64,000 nucleotides of DNA from Methylobacterium sp. GXS13 (GCF_001455965.1 NZ_LKKO01000025.1:124001-188000); one strand, 5' to 3'; numbered from the stretch's first letter, positions 34,035 to 43,296 are shown. Notes: generated by a model from the sequence alone, not told the origin. Program-made: numbers and translations.

Positions 34035-35702
34035 TCAGCCTGGAGCCCCTGCCACCCCTGCGCGCCGTTTGTTCGTCCCTTCCTGCGGCTTCCTGTTCAC
34101 CACCTTCGACCGGACTCGCTTGGCATCACGATTGACGCCGCGCTGCTCCGCCCGACGACGGACGAGTTCGGCTTTCAGCTCCTCGCGCGGGAGCAAAACC
34201 GCCGCCGCGGCGGCCGGCTCCAGCAGTCGCTCCCACGCTTCCATCACGGGACGCTTGAAGGCCAGCATCTCCGCCTCCGTATAGCGCCGCGTCGTGCCGT
34301 TGGTCTTCCTCACGCCGACCTCGTCGTCGGCATGATCCAGGACGTGGCCGACGAGGGCGATGTGGATCCCGGCCACGTCCTGGACAGAGGACGAGATCAC
34401 GCGACGCATGTCGTGCGGCGAACTCAACGAGCCCGGGATCGCCGTCATGGTGTGCGTGAGCGTGTCCGCCACGAGATGGCCCACCCTCGCGGGCCGCCCG
34501 GCCTTTGCAGGTCGTTGCTTGGGGAATGCCCAGGGCGTCGCCCCGTCGTATTCGAGCCGGTGCCACGTCAGGTAGGCCGTCACGACCCTCCAGCATGCCG
34601 GGGGAAGCGGGATGACATGCGGCTTGCCGGTCTGGTTCGTGCGTCGGACCTTCCGGTGGTAGCAACGCCAAAGGCCCCATCCCGGCTCACCGTCCCAGGG
34701 CTCGAAATGCTCGACCTCGGCGGTGACGATCGAAAGGCGCCGCTGCCCGGTCCACACCGCCAGGTGCACGGTCGCCGCAACCGCCGGATTGAGGACGCCG
34801 GATGCCCTGGAAGTCGCGAGGATCAGGCCCGCCTCCGCCAGGGAGGGGAAGTGCTGCCGCCCCTTCACGCCCGAGAGCTTGGGGGCGCGGACGCGGTCCA
34901 TGATGCCCTCGCGGACCCCGGAGCGTCGCTCCTGGGCGGGCTCGGCGAGCCAGCGGAAAAAGCGCTTCATGTTCCGCGAGACGTCGTTCGCCTGACTGCG
35001 CTTGCCTTCCTTGACGAGCCCTTCGACGGCCATGGCGAGGTCGGCCGCCTCCAGTCGCGCCACGTGGCGCTCATCGAATGGCAGGAGCGCCGGGCATGTC
35101 AGCACCTTGCTGTAGTTTCGGATGGTCGCGGGAGCCAGATTCCCCACCGCCTCCTCTGACTTGAGCCATTCGACGTAAGCGACCCGGGCCTCGCCGTAGG
35201 TCCAGGTCGTCGCGGCGGGCTGCCTCGCCATGACCTCCGGCACGTAGGGGACCGTCGCATCGCCGTGCCCCTTCTTGCGTGCGTCGGCGGCAAGGAGCGC
35301 CTGTCGGTGAAGCTCGATCCACTCGTCCGTCGGGGGGCCGTTGCCGGTCGAGACATGGCGCACGATGGAGGCGCAGACCGTCCGGGCATGAGCGAGGGTC
35401 CAGGCATCGATACGCCCGATCCGGAGCCGAAATTCACGCCCCTGGTATTGGACCCGCGCGAAATAGGTCGCCCCACGCGGCTGTATCCTGACGCGCAACC
35501 CCCGCTGGATCGTATCGGAAAACTCGGTGCTGAACTTGATCTTCACGTCCCGGATCAAGCCGGACAGGCTCTCGATGAAGGCGACCGTAAGTTCCTGCTT
35601 ACGGTCCTTCGGCACCACGGGCGGCGGGACGTCGAGCTGCCAGGCGACGTTCGAGTAGGTCACCCCCGGCAGCCGGGGTCCTTCCTTGCGCTTGCCGCCC
35701 AT
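34035..35702 (-). CDS. Tyrosine recombinase (island integrase)
   Basis: 555 residues, long for the family because of an N-terminal 150-residue arm-binding/SAM-like part. Catalytic residues: Arg in TGQRRLSI, HxxR in SPHDMRRVI, the second His region LVGHVLDHADD, and the nucleophile Tyr in TTRRYTEAEM. It lies 230 bp from tRNA-Arg and points away from it, the usual place for an island integrase. A set of CGGACGG repeats sits at its 5' end and may be its arm-type sites. It marks the right border of the metal-resistance and defence island. Confidence 0.92.
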   Translation of the reverse strand: MGGKRKEGPRLPGVTYSNVAWQLDVPPPVVPKDRKQELTVAFIESLSGLIRDVKIKFSTEFSDTIQRGLRVRIQPRGATYFARVQYQGREFRLRIGRIDAWTLAHARTVCASIVRHVSTGNGPPTDEWIELHRQALLAADARKKGHGDATVPYVPEVMARQPAATTWTYGEARVAYVEWLKSEEAVGNLAPATIRNYSKVLTCPALLPFDERHVARLEAADLAMAVEGLVKEGKRSQANDVSRNMKRFFRWLAEPAQERRSGVREGIMDRVRAPKLSGVKGRQHFPSLAEAGLILATSRASGVLNPAVAATVHLAVWTGQRRLSIVTAEVEHFEPWDGEPGWGLWRCYHRKVRRTNQTGKPHVIPLPPACWRVVTAYLTWHRLEYDGATPWAFPKQRPAKAGRPARVGHLVADTLTHTMTAIPGSLSSPHDMRRVISSSVQDVAGIHIALVGHVLDHADDEVGVRKTNGTTRRYTEAEMLAFKRPVMEAWERLLEPAAAAAVLLPREELKAELVRRRAEQRGVNRDAKRVRSKVVNRKPQEGTNKRRAGVAGAPG

Positions 35703-35708
35703 CGAAAA

Positions 35709-35761
35709 CCGTCCGAGTTATCCGTTCGTGAGACCTCATAGCTCGGACGGTATTCGGACGG
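35709..35761. repeat. CGGACGG repeats at the integrase 5' end (possible arm-type sites)
   Basis: CCGTCCGAG at 35709-35717 is inverted relative to CTCGGACGG at 35742-35750, and a third copy TCGGACGG lies at 35754-35761. Three spaced copies next to a tyrosine recombinase gene suit integrase or excisionase binding, or autoregulation. Role inferred. Confidence 0.5.
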
Positions 35762-35932
35762 CCATCGGTTTCGCTCGCTTGGACGTGGTTAACCCCTCAC
35801 GATCCACCGGAAATGCTGTTTGCCCATCAAAGGGTTGGGCGTTTCGGCCTTCTGTGAAGGTGAAAAGCGCGTGGTGGCGGAAAGGCTTGACCCAGGCCCG
35901 GACCCGTGGTTTTTGCGGCTCTGGCACCCCCA

Positions 35933-36009
35933 GACTCCGTAGCTCAGCTGGATAGAGCAGCCGCCTTCTAAGCGGCAGGTCGTTGGTTCGAGCCCAACCG
36001 GGGTCGCCA
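35933..36009 (+). tRNA. tRNA-Arg (anticodon TCT)
   Basis: 77 nt including the encoded CCA. The acceptor stem GACTCCG pairs with CGGGGTC (one T-G). The D-arm GCTCAGCTGGATAGAGC, anticodon stem GCCGC/GCGGC with loop CTTCTAA, and T-arm GTTGG-TTCGAGC-CCAAC are all normal. The anticodon TCT gives Arg. It is intact and lies beside the integrase gene, so it is the probable attachment target of the island. Confidence 0.96.
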
Positions 36010-36034
36010 AGCATTTCTGGTGCGCCCGATCGTT

Positions 36035-37456
36035 TCAGTCGAGCGCGTAGCCGAGAACACCTTCGGTCGATTGCCCCTCGCATCCCGCATCGGCTGACAC
36101 GAAATGATCGTGACCGCCGGCGTTACACCGGAAGATGGCATGGCTTCCCGGCTGGTGGGTATCGTAGAGATAGCCGGTCTGTCCCAAGGGTGTCTGGCCC
36201 TCGCAGGTCGCATCGCGGCTGAGGAAATGATCCGCCCCGGCCACACAGCTCATGAGCTTGGAGGTGCCGGGCTTCGGTAGCAGGAACAATGAGCCGACAT
36301 GGGCCTCGAAGGCGTAGCCGGGTGCGACGTAACCCGTCGTCACCCAGTGCCCGCCGGGGCCACGGGACCGTTTCAGAGGGGCGCGGTCAGAGGTGCTTGT
36401 CTGCGTCGCCGAAGTGATCCGCCACGTGCCGGGGTATGGGTCACCGCCCGAGAAGAAGACGGTGACGTTCGGCAGGAAGGGCGTGATGGTGCCGGAGGGG
36501 TCGCGCTGGAAGCCGGGGCTGTGGTTCAGGTAGAAGCCCGTGACGTCGGAGTTCAGATAGCCGAGGGGTGACCACCGGGCCGGGCTTCCGCTCAGGAGGG
36601 CCTTCATCGGCATCGTGAAGAGACCCATCTGGTAGGTCTCGCGGTCTGGGTTGCGGGTTGAGTCCTTGCAGGCCACCTGCTGACAATTGCGCCCCGGCAG
36701 GCCGGTGATCACGTAGACGTTGCCCGTGGACGGGTCGTAGCCGAAATCCGAGTTCGGGTTGATGGTCGTACCGTCCGTGGCCACGTTCGGTATCCGCACC
36801 GGCGGCTCAAAATGCACGCCATCGGCCGTATGGCGGACGTAGAGATCGCCAAAGCCGCTGATGCCCTGCGGCCCGGTCAGATCCGTGGTGAAGACGTACA
36901 GGCTGGAACGACCATCGACGTTGACGGTCGCCGGTTGCCCCGTGCCATAGTTTCCTTGCGCGACAGCCGGGTTGAGTGGTGCGATGACGGGCGTCGGGTA
37001 ATCGACCCAGCTGATTTTGTCGTTCGAGAAAGCCAGGCCTGTCTGATTGTTGTTGCCGGGCTGATTGTCTGCTCCCGAATAGTACATGGCGTAGCTGTAT
37101 CGCTGGCCATCCGCCGGGTTGAGGAAGCGGCCTTTGATCACGCTGGGATCGCAGACGTAGTGGCGGTTCCAGGATCCCGGCGTGGGTTGGAAGACGATCC
37201 GGGCCGGTGAGAACCCCGTCTCCGGATTGTACGAGCGGTGGAAGATGACGTCGGTCTTGCCTTGTCCGCACCACCAGAAATCGGTCTGCCCGTTCTCGGT
37301 GATGACGCTCGGGGCGTAGTTGTAGCCCTTCGGGTTCGCTTCGTTGACGAAGAGGGCTTGGGCCTCCGGCCCTTTCCAGCCGCCCTGCGCTGGCGGAGGG
37401 ACCCCCATGGCGATTGCGGCGCCACTGAGCGTCAGAGCAAGTAGCTTCGATGTCAC
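36035..37456 (-). CDS. Secreted five-bladed beta-propeller (glycosidase-like) protein with C-terminal CEG repeats
   Basis: 473 residues from the GTG at 37456, chosen for its GAAGGA Shine-Dalgarno and signal peptide (VTSKLLALTLSGAAIAMG). The body has short beta-blade repeats resembling GH43/GH32-like propellers (YAPSVITENGQTDFWWCGQG, VCDPSVIKGRF, DFGYDPSTGNVYV). The C-terminal 80 residues hold two copies of a motif ending DHFLSRDATCEG and DHFVSADAGCEG, each followed by LGYxxD, as in DUF5648-like modules. No catalytic assignment is possible. It is the first gene right of the tRNA. Confidence 0.72.
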   Translation of the reverse strand: MTSKLLALTLSGAAIAMGVPPPAQGGWKGPEAQALFVNEANPKGYNYAPSVITENGQTDFWWCGQGKTDVIFHRSYNPETGFSPARIVFQPTPGSWNRHYVCDPSVIKGRFLNPADGQRYSYAMYYSGADNQPGNNNQTGLAFSNDKISWVDYPTPVIAPLNPAVAQGNYGTGQPATVNVDGRSSLYVFTTDLTGPQGISGFGDLYVRHTADGVHFEPPVRIPNVATDGTTINPNSDFGYDPSTGNVYVITGLPGRNCQQVACKDSTRNPDRETYQMGLFTMPMKALLSGSPARWSPLGYLNSDVTGFYLNHSPGFQRDPSGTITPFLPNVTVFFSGGDPYPGTWRITSATQTSTSDRAPLKRSRGPGGHWVTTGYVAPGYAFEAHVGSLFLLPKPGTSKLMSCVAGADHFLSRDATCEGQTPLGQTGYLYDTHQPGSHAIFRCNAGGHDHFVSADAGCEGQSTEGVLGYALD

Positions 37457-37751
37457 GATCGTTCCTTCGCCGCGGTCCGGCTCGCAACCTGGATAGATGG
37501 CGGGGTGCCCGCCGGTCGATCGCGACATAATGGCTCGCAGACGCCCGCGAACAGGCCGGGCTGCAGGGGGCATCGGCGTCTCGGGTGCGCCGGCTCTGCG
37601 GGCACATCTGCCTTCGCGGGACGGATGGCGGGGCCGGATTCGGAGGCGGGAGAGGGTGGATGCCCCTGTACGCGAGCAGTTGTCACACCGGCTCGGCAGG
37701 AACATCGGCCTCCAGGATCTCTTCCCACGGACCAAATACCTTGGAGGGCCC

Positions 37752-38045
37752 GTGTCCAAAATTATAAATATTGGCGTCGTCATCGCGGCAATCACTCTAT
37801 CTGCGACGAGTGTATTTGCTGCGCCGTGCAACGTCGGCACGACGACGAACATGGCCGGCGCATCCAAGGACACCAGCTCGAATGTCGATGGCGGCACGAC
37901 CGCCAAGGTGAGCCCCGGCGCGAAGAGTGAATCCCCGGGCACGGTTGGCGCGCTGAACAACGTCGGTGCCGCCAGCATGAAGAATGATGGCTCGAAGAAG
38001 GCGCCCGAGGGTCAGCCTGTAAAGCCCGGCGCTGACAACTGCTGA
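37752..38045 (+). CDS. Small secreted hypothetical protein
   Basis: 97 residues from a GTG at 37752 with GGAGGG seven bases upstream. A signal peptide (SKIINIGVVIAAITLSATSVFAA) precedes a low-complexity, Gly/Ser/Lys/Asn-rich mature part and an ending of GADNC. It is followed 44 bp later by the YciE-like gene. No family recognised. Confidence 0.65.
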   Translation: MSKIINIGVVIAAITLSATSVFAAPCNVGTTTNMAGASKDTSSNVDGGTTAKVSPGAKSESPGTVGALNNVGAASMKNDGSKKAPEGQPVKPGADNC

Positions 38046-38089
38046 ACCTGCGCACTGACGCGTCGGATCATCCCGCGAAGGATCAAGCT

Positions 38090-38587
38090 ATGAGCAATGT
38101 GAAGAAGGCAATGGATCTCTATCTCGAAGGGCTGCGCAATCAGCACGCCGTCGAGATGCAGGCCGTCGGGACCATCCAGAATGAGATGCCCCGGATGGAG
38201 CCTTATCCGGATCTGTACGCCAAGATGAAGGCCGACCACGAGCGGTCGGTGACGCAGGCTGCCAGGCTCGACGATCTCCTCGCCAAGCACGGGTCGAGCA
38301 AGTCTGTGATCAAGCAGGCTGTGACCGGCGCCGTCGCCACGGTCGCGGGCTTCATCCATGTCGGTGCGGATGACGAGGTCCTGAAGAACGTCCTCGCGGC
38401 GATCGGCTACAAGGCCTACGAGATCAGCTCCTACAAGGTGTTGATTGCGCTCGCCGATGCGGCCGGCGCCGGCGACGACACGTCGACGCTCGAGCAGTCG
38501 ATGAAGGAAGAGCAGGAGATGGGCGATTGGCTGGGCAGCAACCTGCCGAACCTCGTTCATGCCTATCTCGAGCGCAAGTCCGCGTAG
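38090..38587 (+). CDS. YciE/YciF-like ferritin-fold protein (DUF892)
   Basis: 165 residues, four-helix pattern. The first helix reads KAMDLYLEGLRNQHAVEMQAVG. Conserved Glu/His occur in the helices (MKADHERSVTQAARL, GYKAYEISSYKVLIAL, EEQEMGDWLGSNLPN). This matches the DUF892 family of ferritin-like stress proteins induced by osmotic or oxidative stress. It probably binds a di-metal centre. Starts at an ATG. Confidence 0.85.
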   Translation: MSNVKKAMDLYLEGLRNQHAVEMQAVGTIQNEMPRMEPYPDLYAKMKADHERSVTQAARLDDLLAKHGSSKSVIKQAVTGAVATVAGFIHVGADDEVLKNVLAAIGYKAYEISSYKVLIALADAAGAGDDTSTLEQSMKEEQEMGDWLGSNLPNLVHAYLERKSA

Positions 38588-38658
38588 CGCACGCTGCACA
38601 TCCCCGTCCGCCCGTGATCACCCCGGGCGGCGGCATCGTCCTGACGATGCGGTGGCGA

Positions 38659-38910
38659 TCAGGGGTGCCGCGGGGCCGCGGCACCAACAAGGGGGCCGAT
38701 CAGTCGCCGGAGCGCCTGATGCTCCGGGCCGTTGCGACCGGAGGCGAGAAAGGTGGCGAGGCTGAAATCCGTCACGTGGCCGCCCGACGCCATATTGCCG
38801 GTGTGTCGCACGAAACTGAGCCCCGTCCCGGGGGCGCGTAGCAGGTGCCAACGGTCGCCGTTCGGACTGGCGTAGATCAGACGCTTGGGTTCGGACGGGC
38901 CCATGGTCAT
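38659..38910 (-). CDS. Conserved small hypothetical protein
   Basis: 83 residues with a GAGGA Shine-Dalgarno before the ATG at 38910. The sequence (PKRLIYASPNGDRWHLLRAP, ASGGHVTDFSLATFL, GPEHQALRRLIGPLVG) has the feel of a conserved small protein in methylobacteria. Function unknown. It is convergent with the YciE-like gene. Confidence 0.65.
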   Translation of the reverse strand: MTMGPSEPKRLIYASPNGDRWHLLRAPGTGLSFVRHTGNMASGGHVTDFSLATFLASGRNGPEHQALRRLIGPLVGAAAPRHP

Positions 38911-38984
38911 CCTCTGGAGCGGCGACCAAGGCCGATGCGCCGATTGGGCCTCGTCAGCGATCCGAGGGCGCCTATATAGCGTGC

Positions 38985-39224
38985 ATGCGCAGCTTTATCC
39001 TCGCCCTCGGCCTCTTCGCGATCGTCGCTCCCGCTTCGGCTCAGACGCCCAAACGCGGCAATGAGGACTTGCAGACCTATTGTGCGGGCGACGCCATCAC
39101 GTTCTGCGCCGGCATTGACCCAAATAGCCCGCAGATGGACGCTTGCTTCAAGAAGAACATGAGCCAGATGTCGCCGAATTGCCGTCGTGCCATCGATGCC
39201 TACAAGAGCGGTGGCGGAAAGTAG
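38985..39224 (+). CDS. Small secreted Cys-containing protein
   Basis: 79 residues. A signal peptide (MRSFILALGLFAIVAPASAQ) is followed by a four-Cys mature part: TYCAGDAITFCAGIDPN, MDACFKKNMSQMSPNCRRAI. The Cys pattern resembles the Cys-rich repeat of periplasmic proteins in alphaproteobacteria. Function unknown. Confidence 0.75.
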   Translation: MRSFILALGLFAIVAPASAQTPKRGNEDLQTYCAGDAITFCAGIDPNSPQMDACFKKNMSQMSPNCRRAIDAYKSGGGK

Positions 39225-39272
39225 AATCGCCCTCGCCGCAATCGAGACACCTCGAGGCTAGGGAGAGCCTGC

Positions 39273-39656
39273 GTGTTCAGCCATGTGATGGTCGGCAGTA
39301 ACGACATAGCCCGATCGAAAATCTTCTATGATGCGCTGTTCACGGCAATGGGCGGAGAGCCGGGCGTCGCGGATGCGAAAGGTCGAGTGATCTACGCGCA
39401 CCGGGGCGGGCGCTTCCTCATCGGCAAGCCGATCGATGGCAAGTCCGCGACCGGGGCGAATGGCGGCACCATCGGGTTCACGATGGAAAGCCCGGAGGAG
39501 GCCAAGGCTTGGCACGATGCCGGCGTCGCCAACGGTGGGACCACCCTCGAGGACCCGCCGGGTGAGCGCAGCGGCGCCTCCGGTCCGATTTACCTCGCCT
39601 ACCTTCGCGACCCGGACGGCAACAAGCTCTGCGCTGTTCACCGGATCACGGGCTGA
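39273..39656 (+). CDS. VOC-family (glyoxalase/bleomycin-resistance-like) protein
   Basis: 127 residues from a GTG at 39273 with GGGAGAG upstream. The two beta-alpha-beta-beta-beta modules of the VOC fold are visible: MVGSNDIARSKIFYDALFTA at the N-terminus and YLAYLRDPDGNKLCAVHR at the end. His4 and the C-terminal Asp/Asn/Lys motif suit a metal-binding or thiol-transfer VOC protein. Substrate unknown. Confidence 0.87.
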   Translation: MFSHVMVGSNDIARSKIFYDALFTAMGGEPGVADAKGRVIYAHRGGRFLIGKPIDGKSATGANGGTIGFTMESPEEAKAWHDAGVANGGTTLEDPPGERSGASGPIYLAYLRDPDGNKLCAVHRITG

Positions 39657-40237
39657 TATCTACGCATTTGGCTCGTTGCTGACCGCCCTCGCCAGCCCGC
39701 GATCGGTCGGGCGGGGTGGCCGGTCCAGCGTGTCAGGCTGCGGCCCATCGTCGGCGGTGAGCCACCGGCCCCGCGAACGGTCAAGCGATCGCGGGGCGCG
39801 GTCACCAGCAATACCGATCGGACACGCCGGACGCGCGTCAGGCTGATCTTTCGTCGCCCTGCGCGTCCGCCAGCGCCGGTTGGCCACACGCGACTGCCGT
39901 TCGACCCGGCGCACTGGTGTCAGCTTATCAGCCACCTGCTAATGGCGGGAGACGATGGCCAGTGCCGCATCATCCTGCACGCAGTCGCCGTTGAGCCAAA
40001 GGCCGGGTCTTCCTCGCCATGCCCGGAATGAGCCTGCCGGTACCGTGACGCGAACGGCTGGGTCCAACCAGCGGGCGGCATCCCGGCCTTGCGCACCTCC
40101 CGAACGCTCTCCGCGTTGATTCGGAGGGCCATCGTGGGCACAGCAAGCGCAGGTCAACGGAATTTCAAACCGTGATATGACTGGGCGCGCTTCCTGAAGC
40201 TTCCAATCCAGCGCCTGAAGACGGAGGGCTACCGGAC
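39657..40237. other. Intergenic region with only weak open frames
   Basis: About 580 bp. A short minus-strand frame at 39939-40157 (containing RVTVPAGSFRAWRGRPGLWL) reads partly like a protein, but it lacks a clear Shine-Dalgarno. No RNA or repeat was recognised. Confidence 0.35.
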
Positions 40238-40570
40238 GTGATTGGCTCCCACGCTGAGCCCGACAAGGTGGCCGAGGTCGCTCGGCTGGCGACAGCGATC
40301 GCCGACCGCATCCTTGCCCAGAATGCAGCGGGTACGACGATTCCGCCGGAGCAGTTCACGATGCTCGTCAGGGCCGCCCGGATGCTTCTGGACAACGGCG
40401 TCGCCTGGCCGCCCGCCGTCGAGCATGTGCTGATGGAGGTGGCGCGGCGCATCGAACAGGCCGAGGCGGTTTCTGACGTTGCTCCGGCCGCGTCCGAGGG
40501 TGACGATGCGGTCGTCCACCTGACGCAATTCCTCGGTGCGGTTAAGCGACGTGAGGGCGCTGGCGACTGA
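40238..40570 (+). CDS. Small helical hypothetical protein
   Basis: 110 residues from a GTG at 40238 with CGGAGGG upstream. Predominantly helical (KVAEVARLATAIADRILAQN, PEQFTMLVRAARMLLDNGVA, VEHVLMEVARRIEQAEAV). No domain recognised. It stands alone on the plus strand. Confidence 0.55.
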   Translation: MIGSHAEPDKVAEVARLATAIADRILAQNAAGTTIPPEQFTMLVRAARMLLDNGVAWPPAVEHVLMEVARRIEQAEAVSDVAPAASEGDDAVVHLTQFLGAVKRREGAGD

Positions 40571-41012
40571 GCGTGGAAGCCTCCGGCGGCGTCTTCATGA
40601 CGGAAAACGGCGCGGGGTACGGTCGGCGCAGCCGCCGACGACGCGCCCTGGCGGACGAGGATTTCGCAGCGCTTGAGGGGGGCAGGGCACCAGCCTGCGG
40701 TATCGCCCAGCGCTTGGCCCGATCGCCTGCGTGCTGCGACCACAGTCGGCAGGTATGGTCTGCCGGCGATCCCAGACGATCACACGCCTCGGTACAGCGC
40801 ATGCCACCCGTGGTTCCGCGCGCGGGCGCGGAGGCGGTCGCCGGAGACGCGCGCAGAGAAGGGCCTACGAGATGGGGCTGCTCCAGCGACCCGTGTGGGC
40901 TGGCGGCGCGATTTGAGCGGCATACTGGATCCCGTCGGCCAGCAGCTCCGCCAACGCCGTGAACCACCGCTCACCGAAAGCGTTCTCGGCTCTCAACGAT
41001 GAGGAGTGCCCC
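40571..41012. other. Intergenic region
   Basis: About 440 bp in which open frames on both strands have Arg-rich, compositionally poor translations typical of GC-rich noncoding DNA. Nothing supported. Confidence 0.4.
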
Positions 41013-41360
41013 ATGAAGGTGATCTCGGCGACCGTTCTGGGTCTGGCGCTATTGGGCGGATTGGCTCCGGCCCTGGCACAGCCCTATGGCGGGCGCGATT
41101 ACGGCTACGACCGCGGTGACTCCGACCGTCGCGACTACGGTCCCCGCGGCCGAGATTACGATGACCGCGATCGCCGCGACTACGGACGGGACTATGACCG
41201 CGGCCAGAGAGGCGGGCGCGGGGACTACGCATTCGACGAGATGGAATATCTGCGCTGCAATCCGGACGTGCGCCGGGCTGTCATCAGCGGTCAGGTCAAA
41301 TCCGGCCTGTATCACTATCGGAAGGTCGGGATGGCCGAAGGCCGTCGTTTGAGCTGCTGA
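41013..41360 (+). CDS. Secreted Asp/Arg/Tyr-rich protein with conserved C-terminal module
   Basis: 115 residues. GAGGAG Shine-Dalgarno, signal peptide MKVISATVLGLALLGGLAPA, then about 50 residues of RDYDRD-type low complexity. The ordered C-terminus (EYLRCNPDVRRAVISGQVKS, GLYHYRKVGMAEGR) resembles the short helical module with the pattern NPDV..AV..G...SG..HY...G..EGR. That module is found at the ends of secreted or surface proteins. Function unknown. Confidence 0.7.
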   Translation: MKVISATVLGLALLGGLAPALAQPYGGRDYGYDRGDSDRRDYGPRGRDYDDRDRRDYGRDYDRGQRGGRGDYAFDEMEYLRCNPDVRRAVISGQVKSGLYHYRKVGMAEGRRLSC

Positions 41361-41557
41361 TCGACGGCTCACGGCGCGGGGGGGCGACGGGTGGCGTCCG
41401 GGAACGCGCCCGGCCGGCTCGTGACCGGGCGATCGCGTTCCGAGAACCCGGTGATCGATCCGCTGCGCCCCCCTCGGGGGTAACCCACTCAAGGCGTCGG
41501 CGACCAATGCTCAGCTCGTGCGTTGAAGGCATCGTCCACCCTCGACCGGAGCGTCCG

Positions 41558-41869
41558 ATGCTCATCCGATCCGTACTGCTTCTCGTCCTCTTCTCGGCGC
41601 CGGCTCACGCCGCGGCCTTCGACGACGTGAAAGGGTATCTGGCCTCCTGCTTGCGGTTCGAGATGAACGGCGCCGGCCCGCAACGCGGGGCGACGCCGGC
41701 CTCCAAAGTCCGATCCGCCCTGGAACGGTGTGGCCCGGAATTCGATCGCGTCGAACGCGCGGATGGGCGGCGGCTACGCAGCGATGGCGGGATCAGCCCC
41801 TCGACCAAGGCGGTCATCCAGGGCGTCATGGGCCGGGGCGGGAACGGCTATTCCAACGTCCGGTACTGA
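41558..41869 (+). CDS. Small secreted hypothetical protein
   Basis: 103 residues from the ATG at 41558. Signal peptide MLIRSVLLLVLFSAPAHA. The mature part has two Cys (LASCLRFEMNGAG, ALERCGPEFDRVE) and a Gly-rich end (VMGRGGNGYSNVRY). Not recognised. Confidence 0.65.
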   Translation: MLIRSVLLLVLFSAPAHAAAFDDVKGYLASCLRFEMNGAGPQRGATPASKVRSALERCGPEFDRVERADGRRLRSDGGISPSTKAVIQGVMGRGGNGYSNVRY

Positions 41870-41938
41870 CGTCCCGATCGTCTGTCGCGGTGGCAGAGGA
41901 CCGCGATCGACCGATCGGTCGCGGCGCCTCACGGGCGG

Positions 41939-42196
41939 TCACGTCCGCAACCGTGTTGCCGCGCGGGCTTCGTCGAACGCCTCATCGTCGGCAGCCCGCT
42001 CAGCGGGCGCGTCTGTGCCGCCGTGCTCGCTCGCCCGCTTCACTTCATCGTTTCGTGGTGCACCCATGTCCCCAGGCTCGGAGGCGCCGAGCGAGCGCGG
42101 ACCCTGTGAGGTCCCGCGGACCGGCAGGTCCGCATAGGCGCGTTCCCCCGGCGGGGTCTCGGCGGGATCGGTCTCGGGACGCTTCGGCTCGATCAT
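41939..42196 (-). CDS. Small hydrophilic hypothetical protein
   Basis: 85 residues, strongly hydrophilic and probably disordered (MIEPKRPETDPAETPPGERA to ADDEAFDEARAATRL). Composition is normal for a protein rather than a GC-frame artefact, but the Shine-Dalgarno is weak. Together with the small acidic gene at 42259 it may form a pair on the minus strand. Confidence 0.45.
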   Translation of the reverse strand: MIEPKRPETDPAETPPGERAYADLPVRGTSQGPRSLGASEPGDMGAPRNDEVKRASEHGGTDAPAERAADDEAFDEARAATRLRT

Positions 42197-42258
42197 GGGC
42201 GGGACGCTCTTCGTGAGGGCCTTCGGGCAGCAGGTGGGAGGCTTGGCTCAGGCTTGGC

Positions 42259-42411
42259 TCAGGTCGGCTGCACCTCGGTGTCCTCGACCTCGGGATCGTC
42301 CTCTGTCGGCACGGTGGGCTTGGGCGGCGGTTCGATCTCATCAAGGCGTGACGGATCTTCGATCAGGGCGCCCGGATCCTCGCCCGGCATCGGGGTGTCT
42401 GCGTGACTCAT
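42259..42411 (-). CDS. Very small acidic, Pro-rich protein
   Basis: 50 residues from the ATG at 42411: MSHADTPMPGEDPGALIEDP and an acidic Pro-rich tail ending EDTEVQPT. Likely disordered. The acidic composition in a GC-rich genome argues for a real gene. Unknown function. Confidence 0.5.
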   Translation of the reverse strand: MSHADTPMPGEDPGALIEDPSRLDEIEPPPKPTVPTEDDPEVEDTEVQPT

Positions 42412-42681
42412 GATGTGCGCCTCCGTTCCATCAGCGCTACGCGCTGCGAGCCTGGGCGTTCCCATCCGGTGCTGTCGCGATCGATCCTCACGCATGGCCC
42501 GCTCGTTCCGGGCCCGATCCGCTGACGGGATACGAAGCGCCGGAGCGCGGTCGATCGCCTGGGCATGCCGGTCGGCCATCGGTGCCGCGTTGGCGTGACG
42601 CGGGAACGGGCGCCATGCCGACCGGTTGGCCCCGCTCGATCAACGGGGGCGCCTGTCTGCCCTCGGCATGGGAGAATGACG

Positions 42682-42939
42682 ATGGCGAATGCAGGCAAGC
42701 ACGGCATGCACCCCGGCCTCCAGGGCAAGGGATCGGGCTCCGGAGCCATGACCGATCTGCCGGAGGGCGTCCTGGAAGAGAACGCGGTGCTGAGCAACCG
42801 CGACAAGGCCCAGCACGACGACGAGCGCGGTCTCGACAGCAAGACGGTTCAGACGGAACAGTACCAGGACCACGTGGCCAACAAGACTGGTTCCGACGAG
42901 GCGACCAAGCCGGTTGAGAGCAACGCCGCGGACACCTGA
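42682..42939 (+). CDS. Small hydrophilic protein
   Basis: 85 residues from the ATG at 42682 (GGGAGA upstream). Gly/Lys-rich start (MANAGKHGMHPGLQGKGSGS), then an acidic, Asn/Gln-rich stretch (AVLSNRDKAQHDDERGLDSK). This is typical of small stress-related, disordered proteins. Followed 14 bp later by another small gene. Confidence 0.6.
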   Translation: MANAGKHGMHPGLQGKGSGSGAMTDLPEGVLEENAVLSNRDKAQHDDERGLDSKTVQTEQYQDHVANKTGSDEATKPVESNAADT

Positions 42940-42953
42940 GGTCACGCAACGCC

Positions 42954-43199
42954 ATGCCTGAGAAAAAGCCACCAAGGAAGGCGCCCGCCAAGCCGAAGCC
43001 GGCCGAGAAGGCGCCGGCCAAGGTCGGCATGGCCACGCAGCTGGCTGCAATCCAAGACCGCTATCGCCGCGCGATGATCGCCGCCTCTGACCAGCCCTAT
43101 CGCGAGCAGGGCGAGCAAATCCGCGCGGCGCTGGCGACGTTGCTGGCGGAGAAGGCGGCGCTCGGGGTCGAGGATGGTGAAGAGGCGGCGTCCGAGTAG
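42954..43199 (+). CDS. Small Lys/Pro/Ala-rich N-terminal protein with a helical body
   Basis: 81 residues. A basic, histone-H1-like start (MPEKKPPRKAPAKPKPAEKA) precedes a helical pair (TQLAAIQDRYRRAMIAASDQ, GEQIRAALATLLAEKAALG). May bind nucleic acid through the basic arm; inferred. Likely co-transcribed with 42682-42939. Confidence 0.6.
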   Translation: MPEKKPPRKAPAKPKPAEKAPAKVGMATQLAAIQDRYRRAMIAASDQPYREQGEQIRAALATLLAEKAALGVEDGEEAASE

Positions 43200-43296
43200 A
43201 CGATACTGTGTCCTGGGTGCGCTGCCGGCCGCCGATACTGCGTTGGTCGGCTGCCACCGCCGCGCGGGCCGCAAGGGTGGGCTGCATCGATCCCGG

